A stretch of 21,224 bases of DNA from Deltaproteobacteria bacterium (GTDB lineage Bacteria; Bdellovibrionota; UBA1018), in assembly GCA_013286765.1 (NCBI GenBank), contig JABDFB010000029.1, positions 1 to 21,224 on the forward strand, given 5' to 3'. Of this stretch, positions 1-7,349 are shown in pieces. The position numbers and the translations under genes are program-made. Positions within the stretch are counted from its first letter, which is position 1. Each line of letters opens with the position of its first letter. Under the pieces are notes generated by a model, which searched no databases, was not told where the DNA came from, and saw nothing but the letters and a program-made list of their open reading frames with translations.

Positions 1-57
1 CTCTTCGACCGCTCTTTGGTATCGCGTTTTTCTTTCAGGCAGGTTTAGAGATTCCAT
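1..57 (-). CDS. Start of an unidentified ORF overlapping folKP (partial)
   Basis: An ATG at 57-55 on the minus strand opens a frame that stays open to the window edge and reads MESLNLPERKTRYQRAVEE. It overlaps the last 13 bases of folKP in another frame. A GGA lies 8 bases before the ATG, which is good ribosome-binding spacing, so translational coupling with folKP is plausible. Only 19 residues are visible, charged and without any motif, so no function can be given. It could be a chance open frame. Confidence 0.4.
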   Translation of the reverse strand, partial: MESLNLPERKTRYQRAVEE

Positions 58-1445
58 AAACAAATTCCATTGGACTGGATCCAACTCTTTAAACAACGTT
101 GATACATTTCAGCGTTGTGAATTCTTAGGTAATCGACTCCTTTTTGAATTAAATCAATGGAAATCGTTACCGTCTCGAGATCTCTTTCTTCGGCCGATGC
201 GTCTGTCACCGTGCTCAAGAAGGATTTTCTAGAATGTCCAACAAAAGTTCGAGTACCGAGTGTTTTCAGTCGTCTGATATTTCGCAAAATTTCCCAAGAT
301 TGTGCAGCGGTTTTGCCAAATCCAATTCCAGGATCTAGAATAATCCGATCGGGATGGATGCCGAACGATTTGAGTTGGAGAATCTTTTGATTTCCCCACT
401 CTAAGAGAACATTCATTACATCTTGGTTGTTCGGCAATGTTAGCTCCTTTTTGGGAGGTACCGACAAGCTATGCATGACAACTACATCGACGCTAGACTC
501 CGCTACTGCTTCAATCATTTTGGGATTTTCAAATCCACTGACGTCATTGATCCAGTGCACGCCACATTGGATTGCTTTTCTGACAGTTTCAGGATGTCTC
601 GTGTCGATACTAATTTTTGGGCTGATTCTTGGGCCAATACTTGAACCAATACTCGGAATAAATCCTAAAGCAGGGGCAGGGTAGGGTGTCAACAGCATTG
701 CTTGCTGGCTCAGGCTAATCAGCGGTTTCAGAACAGGTTCAAGCCGAGCCCATTCTTCTTCGGGCGTCATTGCGGTAGCACCTGGTCGCGTAGACTCAGC
801 GCCAAGATCTATTAAATGAATGCCTCGTGCGATAAGTCGATCAGCCTGACTGAGTGCTGATCTGGGGGCTAAATATCTTCCGCCGTCTGAAAAGGAATCG
901 GGCGTGACATTAATGACACCTACTGCCTCCGTAAGGCAAAACAAAGCACGTTCGATGGGTTTGTCAAATCGCTTAACGAGTTCAGCCGCGGTACTTCCAA
1001 AGTCAGGCCCTGGTATTGGAAATTTCCAGCCAGGTAGAAGGTCAGCAAAGGGGACAAGTGCAAAAGGCCGACTCAAAAGTCCCGGGTGGGGGATCTTGAG
1101 TGGTCCCTCTCTATAGACTAAAGAATCTATTGCGAGAATATCGATGTCAATTTCTCTAGGTGCCCAGCGGCCGCGATTTTGTCGCCCTAAGTCACCTTCC
1201 AGTTTCTTAAGAAATATTAAAAGATCGTGAGGAAGTGCGTCGGTTTCACAGCAGATATTTAAATTAAGAAATGGCTGATTCCAGCTACTCGGGGCATCAT
1301 CTGGCAGTAAAGCTTCGGACTGATAGATAGGAGAAATTCTTAGGAGGCGAAGCGATAGAGATTGGCCAAGCGTCTGAACCGCTTTTCGCAAAAATCCCAT
1401 TCGATCGCCGCAATTACTTCCAAGTCCCAGAATGGCAATACTCAT
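45..1445 (-). CDS. folKP: Bifunctional HPPK / dihydropteroate synthase (FolK-FolP fusion)
   Basis: This gene carries two successive folate-synthesis enzymes in one chain of 466 residues. The N-terminal HPPK part pyrophosphorylates 6-hydroxymethyl-dihydropterin: LGLGSN at 6-11, SPIYQSEAL near 38-46 and the signature GRWAPREIDID at about 92-102. The C-terminal DHPS part condenses the product with p-aminobenzoate: INVTPDSFSDGG from 178, DLGAESTRPG near 213-222, ISIDTRHP near 279, INDVSG near 299, LDPGIGFGK near 370 and GHSRKS near 403. The frame is open 46 codons further upstream, but that stretch is folB read in another frame. The ATG at 1445 starts HPPK at its usual N-terminus and overlaps the folB stop as TAATG, so I use it. 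Both catalytic parts look intact. An extra segment of about 25-30 residues precedes the ISIDT strand. Expected to be cytosolic. Confidence 0.95.
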   Translation of the reverse strand: MSIAILGLGSNCGDRMGFLRKAVQTLGQSLSLRLLRISPIYQSEALLPDDAPSSWNQPFLNLNICCETDALPHDLLIFLKKLEGDLGRQNRGRWAPREIDIDILAIDSLVYREGPLKIPHPGLLSRPFALVPFADLLPGWKFPIPGPDFGSTAAELVKRFDKPIERALFCLTEAVGVINVTPDSFSDGGRYLAPRSALSQADRLIARGIHLIDLGAESTRPGATAMTPEEEWARLEPVLKPLISLSQQAMLLTPYPAPALGFIPSIGSSIGPRISPKISIDTRHPETVRKAIQCGVHWINDVSGFENPKMIEAVAESSVDVVVMHSLSVPPKKELTLPNNQDVMNVLLEWGNQKILQLKSFGIHPDRIILDPGIGFGKTAAQSWEILRNIRRLKTLGTRTFVGHSRKSFLSTVTDASAEERDLETVTISIDLIQKGVDYLRIHNAEMYQRCLKSWIQSNGICLWNL

Positions 1446-1837
1446 TAGAGTGGAATCCAATCGCCTAGGTAAATACTTGCTCCACCTTCCAAACCCGGTA
1501 CGGGCGGTTTCTCCTTGGTTACACGGAGCCCCAATTGGTGAGGAGCAGGCAGAAATTCCTTTAATGCTGCAAATACATCCCAAGCCAGTTTTTCAATTAA
1601 GCCGTATTCGGCGCGGCGACAAACCTCAAACACTCTTTGAGCTGTCTCAAAATAGCAGACGGTATCCGTAATCTGATCGGTGAAGCAACCTTTTGGAAGC
1701 TCTGCAAGGCGTACTTGGATGTCAAAACGAACAAACTGTGGAACCTCGCGCTCCTCCCTTTCGCATCCGATTCTTACTTGGGTGCGTAGGTTGTTTAAGG
1801 TGATAATTTGAACCTGGCAAGCTGTATTATAGGACAT
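1445..1837 (-). CDS. folB: Dihydroneopterin aldolase
   Basis: FolB cleaves 7,8-dihydroneopterin to 6-hydroxymethyl-dihydropterin and glycolaldehyde, giving the substrate of the HPPK encoded next. The 130-residue product has the family's usual length. Visible family features are IGCEREEREVPQ near residues 23-34 (the glycine-glutamate segment before the DI-V strand), the TVCYF and YGLIEKLA helices, and the C-terminal VTKEKPPVPGLEGGASI with the lysine expected in the active site. The ATG has a strong ribosome binding site, GGAGG, four bases upstream. The stop overlaps the folKP start by one base (TAATG), so the two genes are very probably co-translated. A candidate promoter lies about 55-85 bases upstream. 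Confidence 0.94.
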   Translation of the reverse strand: MSYNTACQVQIITLNNLRTQVRIGCEREEREVPQFVRFDIQVRLAELPKGCFTDQITDTVCYFETAQRVFEVCRRAEYGLIEKLAWDVFAALKEFLPAPHQLGLRVTKEKPPVPGLEGGASIYLGDWIPL

Positions 1838-1893
1838 TTCGCCTCCGGTACTGACTTCGGCCAGAATTGTGATCCTGCATTTATTTATTTGCT

Positions 1894-1922
1894 CATATCT
1901 TAGATTTTCCCACGTTAGTCAA
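1894..1922 (-). promoter_or_regulatory. Candidate sigma-70-type promoter for folB
   Basis: On the minus strand TTGACT (1922-1917) is followed after exactly 17 bases by GATATG (1899-1894). The -35 matches consensus in five of six positions, but the -10 in only three. This would give a leader of roughly 50 bases before folB. It is the best-spaced pair I see in this intergenic region, but the -10 is weak. Confidence 0.3.
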
Positions 1923-1987
1923 CGAAATTAGCGGCCGACTACACTGGGAGAGCTATTCGAATAATATTTAACCCCATCCAATAACAT

Positions 1988-2072
1988 GAGGGGCAGATCA
2001 CTGGCTGCCCCTCAAACGAGGTGGGCCGCATCACTACGGGGGCGATGGCTAAGATGCGATCTCTCAACCTCG
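1988..2072. other. Structured intergenic element (two inverted-repeat units)
   Basis: The 338-base gap between folB and the divergent kinase gene contains no credible ORF but does contain nested inverted repeats. The first is a perfect 9-bp stem, GAGGGGCAG (1988-1996) with CTGCCCCTC (2005-2013), around an 8-base loop. The second is CGAGGT (2017-2022) with ACCTCG (2067-2072), enclosing CGCATC (2027-2032) with GATGCG (2053-2058). Neither strand has a T tract after the 9-bp stem, so a simple terminator is unlikely. It may be a leader structure of the kinase gene, a small RNA or a protein-binding region. I recognise no known riboswitch class. Confidence 0.45.
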
Positions 2073-2175
2073 CTTCTTTGAGTGAGAATCATTTTCAAGT
2101 TGTATGCCCGAACAGGAAAAATTCTTTTGTAAATAACGCAGTTTCGCTCTGTCATTCATATGGTAATTTACCTGC

Positions 2176-3363
2176 GTGAATTCGAAAAGCCTGTCCCAGT
2201 TCTTCATGCAGTTTAACGTTTGGCCTCGGATACAATCCGATTTGGACCGAATAACAGACGAAGTGGTCACCCTAGCAGGTGGGCTTTTTGGTGGCATTTT
2301 TAATTATAGATCGACTGAAAAGTCTTCCATAAAATTTCACGAAAAATACTCCACCGAAAACGCGAAACGCGAAGGGCTAGCTGACTACCTGAAAAATCAA
2401 TTTCAACACTATTACGGTTCTGTCCAGCAAGTTCATCAAATCGTCTTGTCGCAGTCAGAGCTTCGCTTGCCGATCCCAAGTTCTGTTCATTTTTTAACCT
2501 ATGTACCGATTTTGGACGTAGGAGCTATAGTAATAGGCTCAGAACGGGAATTAGGCGAAGTCAAAGATGTCGGTTTATTGGCAATCGCACAACATCTCTC
2601 TCACTTATCAAACAAATCTGAACTCGAAAGAGCAATTCAAATCAGGGGACAATTCTTGTCGATAGCGAGCCATGAGCTAAAAACTCCACTAACCTCCATC
2701 TACGGTATCCTACAACTCCAAGAACGCATGCTCAGACCCAAGAAGGAAATGCCGGTTCTTCCCGAACAGGAGAGGCACCATAACTTTTTGAAGATGGTCA
2801 TTAGACAGGTTGAAAGATTGAATGAGCTAATCAATGGCTTATTGGACGTCTCTAGAATTCAGAACGGGCGGTTTATGGTTGAGCCCTCCGACACAGATGT
2901 AGTGCCGATTTTGAAAGACTGCGTACAGGCTCGTCTCAATATGATTGCCCAAGAGGCAGGCGTAAAACTTAATATCGAAAGTGATCAGCAACTCATCGCC
3001 TGGGTCGATCCTGTCCGAATGGAAGAGGTCATCAGTAACTTGATAATGAATGCCATTCGCTATTCCCCAGAGGGAGGGATGGTGTGGGTTAGATTGAGAG
3101 GCGAGAGCGACGCCTTTCGTTTAACGGTGCGTGATCAAGGACCGAGCATTGCAATTGAAGACAGAGAGAGGATCTTTCAACCATTTGAAAAAGCTCAGCG
3201 GACCGGAAGAATGGGTGGGCTTGGCTTAGGTCTATTTATTTCTCGGGAAATTGCCCAGCTGCATGGTGGAAACGTAACCCTTCTGGAGAGCGTTCCGGGA
3301 AAGGGAAATGTTTTTGAAGCCTATTTTCCAATGAAGAATCCTCAACAGTTAGCTACGGCTTAA
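2176..3363 (+). CDS. Soluble sensor histidine kinase with GAF-like input domain
   Basis: This is a 395-residue histidine kinase with no transmembrane segment, so it should sense a cytoplasmic signal. Residues about 1-150 form a mixed alpha/beta region that reads like a divergent GAF domain. HisKA follows, with the phospho-acceptor H166 in SHELKTPLTS, then a HATPase_c domain with the N box NLIMNAIRYS near 288-297, G1 DQGPSI at 320-325, the F box IFQPF near 333 and G2 GGLGLGLFIS at 347-356. The second G1 glycine is replaced by serine. The start is GTG, the first start after an in-frame TAA at 2164; an ATG 10 codons later is possible, and neither has a clear ribosome binding site. No partner regulator is adjacent; the nearest receiver is at 8742-9161. 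Confidence 0.92.
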   Translation: MNSKSLSQFFMQFNVWPRIQSDLDRITDEVVTLAGGLFGGIFNYRSTEKSSIKFHEKYSTENAKREGLADYLKNQFQHYYGSVQQVHQIVLSQSELRLPIPSSVHFLTYVPILDVGAIVIGSERELGEVKDVGLLAIAQHLSHLSNKSELERAIQIRGQFLSIASHELKTPLTSIYGILQLQERMLRPKKEMPVLPEQERHHNFLKMVIRQVERLNELINGLLDVSRIQNGRFMVEPSDTDVVPILKDCVQARLNMIAQEAGVKLNIESDQQLIAWVDPVRMEEVISNLIMNAIRYSPEGGMVWVRLRGESDAFRLTVRDQGPSIAIEDRERIFQPFEKAQRTGRMGGLGLGLFISREIAQLHGGNVTLLESVPGKGNVFEAYFPMKNPQQLATA

Positions 3364-3438
3364 GACATTACTTAGCAAAACACCACTCTTCAGTGACAAG
3401 ACGGCCAAAAAGCATTAGAGTGGTCGGGGGCTATAGCT

Positions 3439-4875
3439 ATGGAAACAACTATTTCGTTTGATAGGCAGGTTTTTTGTAATCGAACCCTTAACCTTCGCGC
3501 CGTCAGAGCTATTGGTTATGACATGGACTATACGTTAATCCACTACCGCGTCGAAGAGTGGGAACGGCGCGCTTATGATTACCTGAAAGAGTCCTTTCTG
3601 AAACAGGGATTGCCAGTTCAGCATCTGGAATTTGATCCTAACCAAGTAGGCCGTGGAGTCACTATCGATACCGAAAATGGTAATCTCCTAAAGGCTAATC
3701 GATTTGGGTTTGTTAAACGTGGTACCCACGGAACGCGCGCCATGGATTTCGAGACTCAGAGAAAAATGTATTCTCGAACGATAATAGATCTTTCGGAGAA
3801 GCGCTGGGTGTTTCTGAATACGCTGTTTTCACTCTCAGAAGGGTGCATGTATTCACAGTTGGTTGATTTATTGGACGAACATAAAATTCCTGGCGTTCTC
3901 GGCTATTCCGATCTTTACGAACAGGTGAGGTTAGTTCTAGAGACGGCTCATCTTGAAGGAAGACTGAAAGCCGAAATCATTTCGAATCCAGATCGCTTTG
4001 TTGTTCCGGAACCAGAGGTTCCGCTTGCTCTGCTGGATCAGCATTATTCTGGCAAGAAACTCATGTTGATTACCAATTCTGAATGGAGTTATACGGCCTC
4101 CATGATGGAATATGCCTTTGATCGCTTCCTGCCTAAAGGGATGAAATGGCGTGATTTATTCGATCTCATCATTGTGGGAGCCAGAAAACCGAACTTTTTC
4201 AATACCTTTCAACCCTTTTTTGAGGTGGTAACTCATGCAGGGCTGCTTAAGCCCACTTCTGGCAAACTTCAAAAAGGAGTTGCATACTTAGGTGGGAGTG
4301 CTCGCCAGGTAGAAGAGACGTTAGGTCTCTCGGGTGATGAGATACTTTATGTGGGCGATCATATGTTCGGTGATGTGCACGTTACGAAAAATGTCCTGCG
4401 TTGGAGAACTGCATTGATTATTCGCGAACTTGAAGAAGAACTCCAGGCGGTTCAGTCGTTTCGAGCAGAAGAAGAACAGATCGCAAAATTAATGCGGGAA
4501 AAAGAAGAATTGGAATCTCAGTTCTGTAAGTTACGATTGGAGCAACAGCGGATGGCTCTAAATTATGGGTCTAAACCTAAGAAAGAATTAAAAGACCCTG
4601 TTAAAAAAATTGAACAACTTAAGGCCCAAATCGCTGCACTTGATGAAAAATTAGCGCCGCTTGCCAAACGATCTGGAGAATTAAACAATAAACAGTGGGG
4701 CCTTCTGATGCGTGCCGGAAACGATAAGAGCTACCTCGCTTATCAAATGGAACGCTATGCGGATGTCTATACTTCGCGTGTAGCTAATTTGTTGGCGCTG
4801 ACTCCATTCGCCTATCTGAGATCGGCACGAGGCAGTTTGCCTCATGATCCCGGGATTCGAGGCGAGACGAAGTAA
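3439..4875 (+). CDS. HAD-IG family 5'-nucleotidase (cN-II-like)
   Basis: This 478-residue protein belongs to the HAD superfamily group of cytosolic purine 5'-nucleotidases, which hydrolyse IMP or GMP to nucleosides. Motif I is DMDYTL at 28-33 (nucleophile D28, acid/base D30), motif II is ITNSEW at 211-216, motif III is the lysine of ARKPNFF near 250, and motif IV is VGDHMFGDV at 305-313. All catalytic positions are present. Residues about 330-415 are rich in E, K, Q and L and look like a long coiled coil, as in other members of this subfamily. A G-rich sequence lies about 9 bases before the ATG. hemJ starts five bases after the stop, so the two are probably one transcription unit. Substrate choice is inferred from the family only. 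Confidence 0.92.
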   Translation: METTISFDRQVFCNRTLNLRAVRAIGYDMDYTLIHYRVEEWERRAYDYLKESFLKQGLPVQHLEFDPNQVGRGVTIDTENGNLLKANRFGFVKRGTHGTRAMDFETQRKMYSRTIIDLSEKRWVFLNTLFSLSEGCMYSQLVDLLDEHKIPGVLGYSDLYEQVRLVLETAHLEGRLKAEIISNPDRFVVPEPEVPLALLDQHYSGKKLMLITNSEWSYTASMMEYAFDRFLPKGMKWRDLFDLIIVGARKPNFFNTFQPFFEVVTHAGLLKPTSGKLQKGVAYLGGSARQVEETLGLSGDEILYVGDHMFGDVHVTKNVLRWRTALIIRELEEELQAVQSFRAEEEQIAKLMREKEELESQFCKLRLEQQRMALNYGSKPKKELKDPVKKIEQLKAQIAALDEKLAPLAKRSGELNNKQWGLLMRAGNDKSYLAYQMERYADVYTSRVANLLALTPFAYLRSARGSLPHDPGIRGETK

Positions 4876-4880
4876 GCATT

Positions 4881-5324
4881 ATGGGAAATCAGCTTTATCC
4901 TTTCCTAAAAACACTTCATATAGTTGCGATTATTAGCTGGATGGCAGGACTGCTCTATCTATACCGTCTTTTTGTTTATCACAAAGATTATGGTGAGACA
5001 TCAGATCAGGTTCATCGTCTGTTGTCGCTCATGGAAATCCGACTTCTCAGATTCATTACAGTACCGGCAATGGTGGTTGCGGTGATCACCGGCTTTAGCA
5101 TGGCCGGCATTCAGACTCACTATTTTCATGAACTTTGGTTTCAAATTAAACTAGTGAGCATACTATTTTTGGTTTTAATCACTTTAAATGGCTATCTATT
5201 TATTGGACGTTTCAAGAACTTTAAAGCGGGCCCTCTTTCAAGCGTCTTGCTTCGCGTTATGAATGAAATTCCTACCCTACTCATGATTATTGCCGTTGCG
5301 ATGGTAATTTTTCGGCCGACCTAA
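4881..5324 (+). CDS. hemJ: HemJ-type protoporphyrinogen IX oxidase
   Basis: HemJ is an inner-membrane protein that oxidises protoporphyrinogen IX to protoporphyrin IX, the penultimate heme step, in bacteria lacking HemG and HemY. The 147-residue product has about four membrane helices. It opens with the family pattern TLHIVAIISWMAGLLYLYRL (residues 11-30, conserved H13) followed by FVYH. WFQIKL (86-91, with K90) and the C-terminal RVMNEIPTLL segment are also typical. Length fits the family. It begins five bases after the nucleotidase stop with no strong ribosome binding site, so translation may be coupled to that gene. The related CopD-like membrane families are the main alternative, but the N-terminal signature favours HemJ. 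Confidence 0.88.
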   Translation: MGNQLYPFLKTLHIVAIISWMAGLLYLYRLFVYHKDYGETSDQVHRLLSLMEIRLLRFITVPAMVVAVITGFSMAGIQTHYFHELWFQIKLVSILFLVLITLNGYLFIGRFKNFKAGPLSSVLLRVMNEIPTLLMIIAVAMVIFRPT

Positions 5325-5374
5325 TTTCTTTAGCGAGCCGGGAAGGTCCGGTTTATGCACTTAGTTAGTTCAAT

Positions 5375-5584
5375 ATGGCAGAAATCTATGTGATTATGCT
5401 GTGTTTGGGTCTGATTTCATTTCTAACTATAGCCGTCTATTTTGCAATCAAAGTTTATAGAAAGATCCATCACGAGGATCTTCCGCAATGTGAGCCGGAT
5501 CTCGGACTAGTAGATAAACCGGATCTGATCGCCAAAATTCCTGAAAATGAACGCGAGCCTATGCAAAACAGATTTGCAAAATAA
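5375..5584 (+). CDS. Small single-span membrane protein, unknown
   Basis: A 69-residue protein with one hydrophobic helix (residues about 4-26), a basic segment (KVYRKIHH) and a charged, proline-containing tail. This suggests an N-out, C-in single-pass inner-membrane protein. I do not recognise a family. It lies 50 bases after hemJ on the same strand, and the gap contains AGCCGG and CCGGTT that could form a weak stem. No good ribosome binding site is seen before the ATG; an internal ATG at codon 8 is an alternative start that would shorten the helix. Confidence 0.6.
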   Translation: MAEIYVIMLCLGLISFLTIAVYFAIKVYRKIHHEDLPQCEPDLGLVDKPDLIAKIPENEREPMQNRFAK

Positions 5585-5665
5585 ATAATTGAAAGTTTGC
5601 AAGTTAATGCTATTCTACTGAACCTTTTAACCTTCCAATTTTGGGGATAAAATTAAGGTAATAAT

Positions 5666-7078
5666 ATGAACGGGGCTGAAACAGAGGTCAAATCGACCAA
5701 ATTTTGGAAGTATTTGCAAGAAGCCATTCGGGGATCAGAACGCGATTTTACAGAGACTCCCTTGGAGCTCTCTATATTCTTGCTCGCAGTACCTATGGTT
5801 CTCGAAATGATCATGGAGAGTGTGTTTGCTATTGTGGACGTACTCTTTGCAGGACGGCTTGGCGCCTACGCCATCGCTACCATTGGTCTTACGGAATCAT
5901 TGCTTATACTTCTTTATACTCTGGCTGCAGGTCTAAGCATTGGGGCGACTGCTACTGTTGCAAGAAGGATAGGCGAAAAAAATCGTCGTGCTGCTGCTCG
6001 TGCTGCAGTACAGACGATTGCTCTGGGTGTGGCTCTCGGTTTTTTACTCGGAATCGCCGGATATTTCTTTGCGCCCCAACTTTTAGAATTGATGGGAGCC
6101 CAACCGGAAATTTTAGCACAAGGTATAGGCTACACACGGATGATGTTGGGTGGCACTATTGTTATACTTTTGCTGTTTTTGGCGAATGCTATTTTTCGTG
6201 GAGCAGGTGATGGAGCTGTAGCGATGCGATCGCTTTGGATTGCAAATGGAATCAACATTGTCCTGAATCCCTGTCTTATTTTCGGTTTAGCATTTTTTCC
6301 GAAATTGGGACTCCTTGGAGCTGCTGTCTCTACCACTATAGGCCGTAGTGTGGGGGCCCTCTATACTCTCTCGCATTTGTTTATGAAAAATAGTCGAGTT
6401 CGAGTAATTGCCTCGGATCTAAAACTCGATCTTCCCGTACTAAAAGTTGTTGTCCGACTATCGGCAGCCGGAACTCTGCAAGTATTTGTGGGGGAAGCTA
6501 GCTGGGTAGTTCTGATGCGGATTCTCTCGAGTTTTGGAAGTCTCGCAGTTGCAGGCTATACTATTGGAATTCGAATAGTACTTTTGGCTCTATTTCCATC
6601 CTTTGGAATTAGCAATGCAGCTGCAACATTAGTAGGCCAATCGCTGGGCGCCGGAAATCCTGATCGCGCTGAGAAAGCGGTGTGGAAAACTGCATTCTAC
6701 AATATGTGTTACCTGGGCTCGATGGGATTTATATTCATCATCTTTTCAAATTCCATTGTAAGGATATTCTCGACCGATCCTAAGATTATTGCTTATGGCG
6801 TTGACTGTCTGTGGATCGTTTCTGCAGGCTTCTTGTTCTACGCTTACGGAATGGTATTTACACAGGCGTTTAATGGGGCTGGCCATACGTTGACGCCTAC
6901 GTTGATCAACGTGATTGTGTTCTGGCTGTGGGAAATTCCGATCGCTTACGTGCTGGCCTTTCCCATGGGTTTAGGACCAGAGGGCGTTTTTATTTCCATT
7001 ACTTTGGCATTCTCTGTCTTGGCTATTGTGGGTGGCTTAGCTTTCAAGAAGGGGCATTGGAAGACCCAAAGTGTCTAG
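5666..7078 (+). CDS. MATE family multidrug/Na+ efflux transporter
   Basis: This 470-residue protein is a polytopic inner-membrane exporter of the MATE family (NorM/DinF-like), which expels cationic drugs or metabolites using a Na+ or H+ gradient. About 12 hydrophobic helices follow a hydrophilic N-terminus of about 35 residues. Typical MATE features are LAVPMVLEMIMESVFAIVDV near 40-59, the FAGRLG turn, ARRIGEKNRRAAARA in the loop after helix 2, FRGAGDGAVAM near 178, and the second-half repeat around GYTIGIRI and NAAATLVGQSLGAGNP. The two-fold repeat and length are as expected. AAGG lies about 7 bases before the ATG. Substrate cannot be told from sequence. Confidence 0.93.
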   Translation: MNGAETEVKSTKFWKYLQEAIRGSERDFTETPLELSIFLLAVPMVLEMIMESVFAIVDVLFAGRLGAYAIATIGLTESLLILLYTLAAGLSIGATATVARRIGEKNRRAAARAAVQTIALGVALGFLLGIAGYFFAPQLLELMGAQPEILAQGIGYTRMMLGGTIVILLLFLANAIFRGAGDGAVAMRSLWIANGINIVLNPCLIFGLAFFPKLGLLGAAVSTTIGRSVGALYTLSHLFMKNSRVRVIASDLKLDLPVLKVVVRLSAAGTLQVFVGEASWVVLMRILSSFGSLAVAGYTIGIRIVLLALFPSFGISNAAATLVGQSLGAGNPDRAEKAVWKTAFYNMCYLGSMGFIFIIFSNSIVRIFSTDPKIIAYGVDCLWIVSAGFLFYAYGMVFTQAFNGAGHTLTPTLINVIVFWLWEIPIAYVLAFPMGLGPEGVFISITLAFSVLAIVGGLAFKKGHWKTQSV

Positions 7079-7148
7079 TTGGGCCGAAATATGCAAGTTT
7101 CAAATACTGGATTAAGGTCGGTTTCTCTCGAAGAAAGGAGAGTATCGA

Positions 7149-7349
7149 ATGCAAGTTCAGAATTCAACTAAAGGTAAACATAACAAGCACTCGTCCGAAA
7201 AATCAAAAGAGCAGCCGGTTTCGGAGGGAAAAGTGCTCAAATCTCCTGAGAAAGGGCACGATTTACGAAGTCCTCCGATGGATACTGTGGATGAGGCATC
7301 ACTTGAGTCCTTTCCAGCGAGTGACTCTCCTGCATGGAAAATTTCCTAG
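7149..7349 (+). CDS. Small hydrophilic protein with C-terminal SFPASDSPAW motif
   Basis: A 66-residue, lysine- and serine-rich soluble protein, probably disordered through residue 45. An excellent ribosome binding site (AAAGGAG, 8-9 bases before ATG) supports it as a real gene. It ends in VDEASLESFPASDSPAW. I recognise a similar DEAxxESFPASDPPAW end in many short bacterial hypothetical proteins, but no function is known to me. Its stop codon directly abuts the stop codon of the convergent lipoprotein gene. Confidence 0.75.
   Translation: MQVQNSTKGKHNKHSSEKSKEQPVSEGKVLKSPEKGHDLRSPPMDTVDEASLESFPASDSPAWKIS

Noticed and set aside
1446..1583. 46-codon upstream extension of the folKP frame
   Set aside because: This stretch is the folB gene in another frame. 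The HPPK domain begins at the ATG at 1445, which couples to the folB stop.
2027..2036. CGCATCACTA shared with the sequence after the terminator at 12180
   Set aside because: A 10-base match between two places in 21 kb is expected by chance, and the flanks differ.
5704..6210. 168-codon open frame inside the MATE gene
   Set aside because: Its translation is rich in Cys, Ser and Arg with no domain. It is a frame shadow of the transporter.
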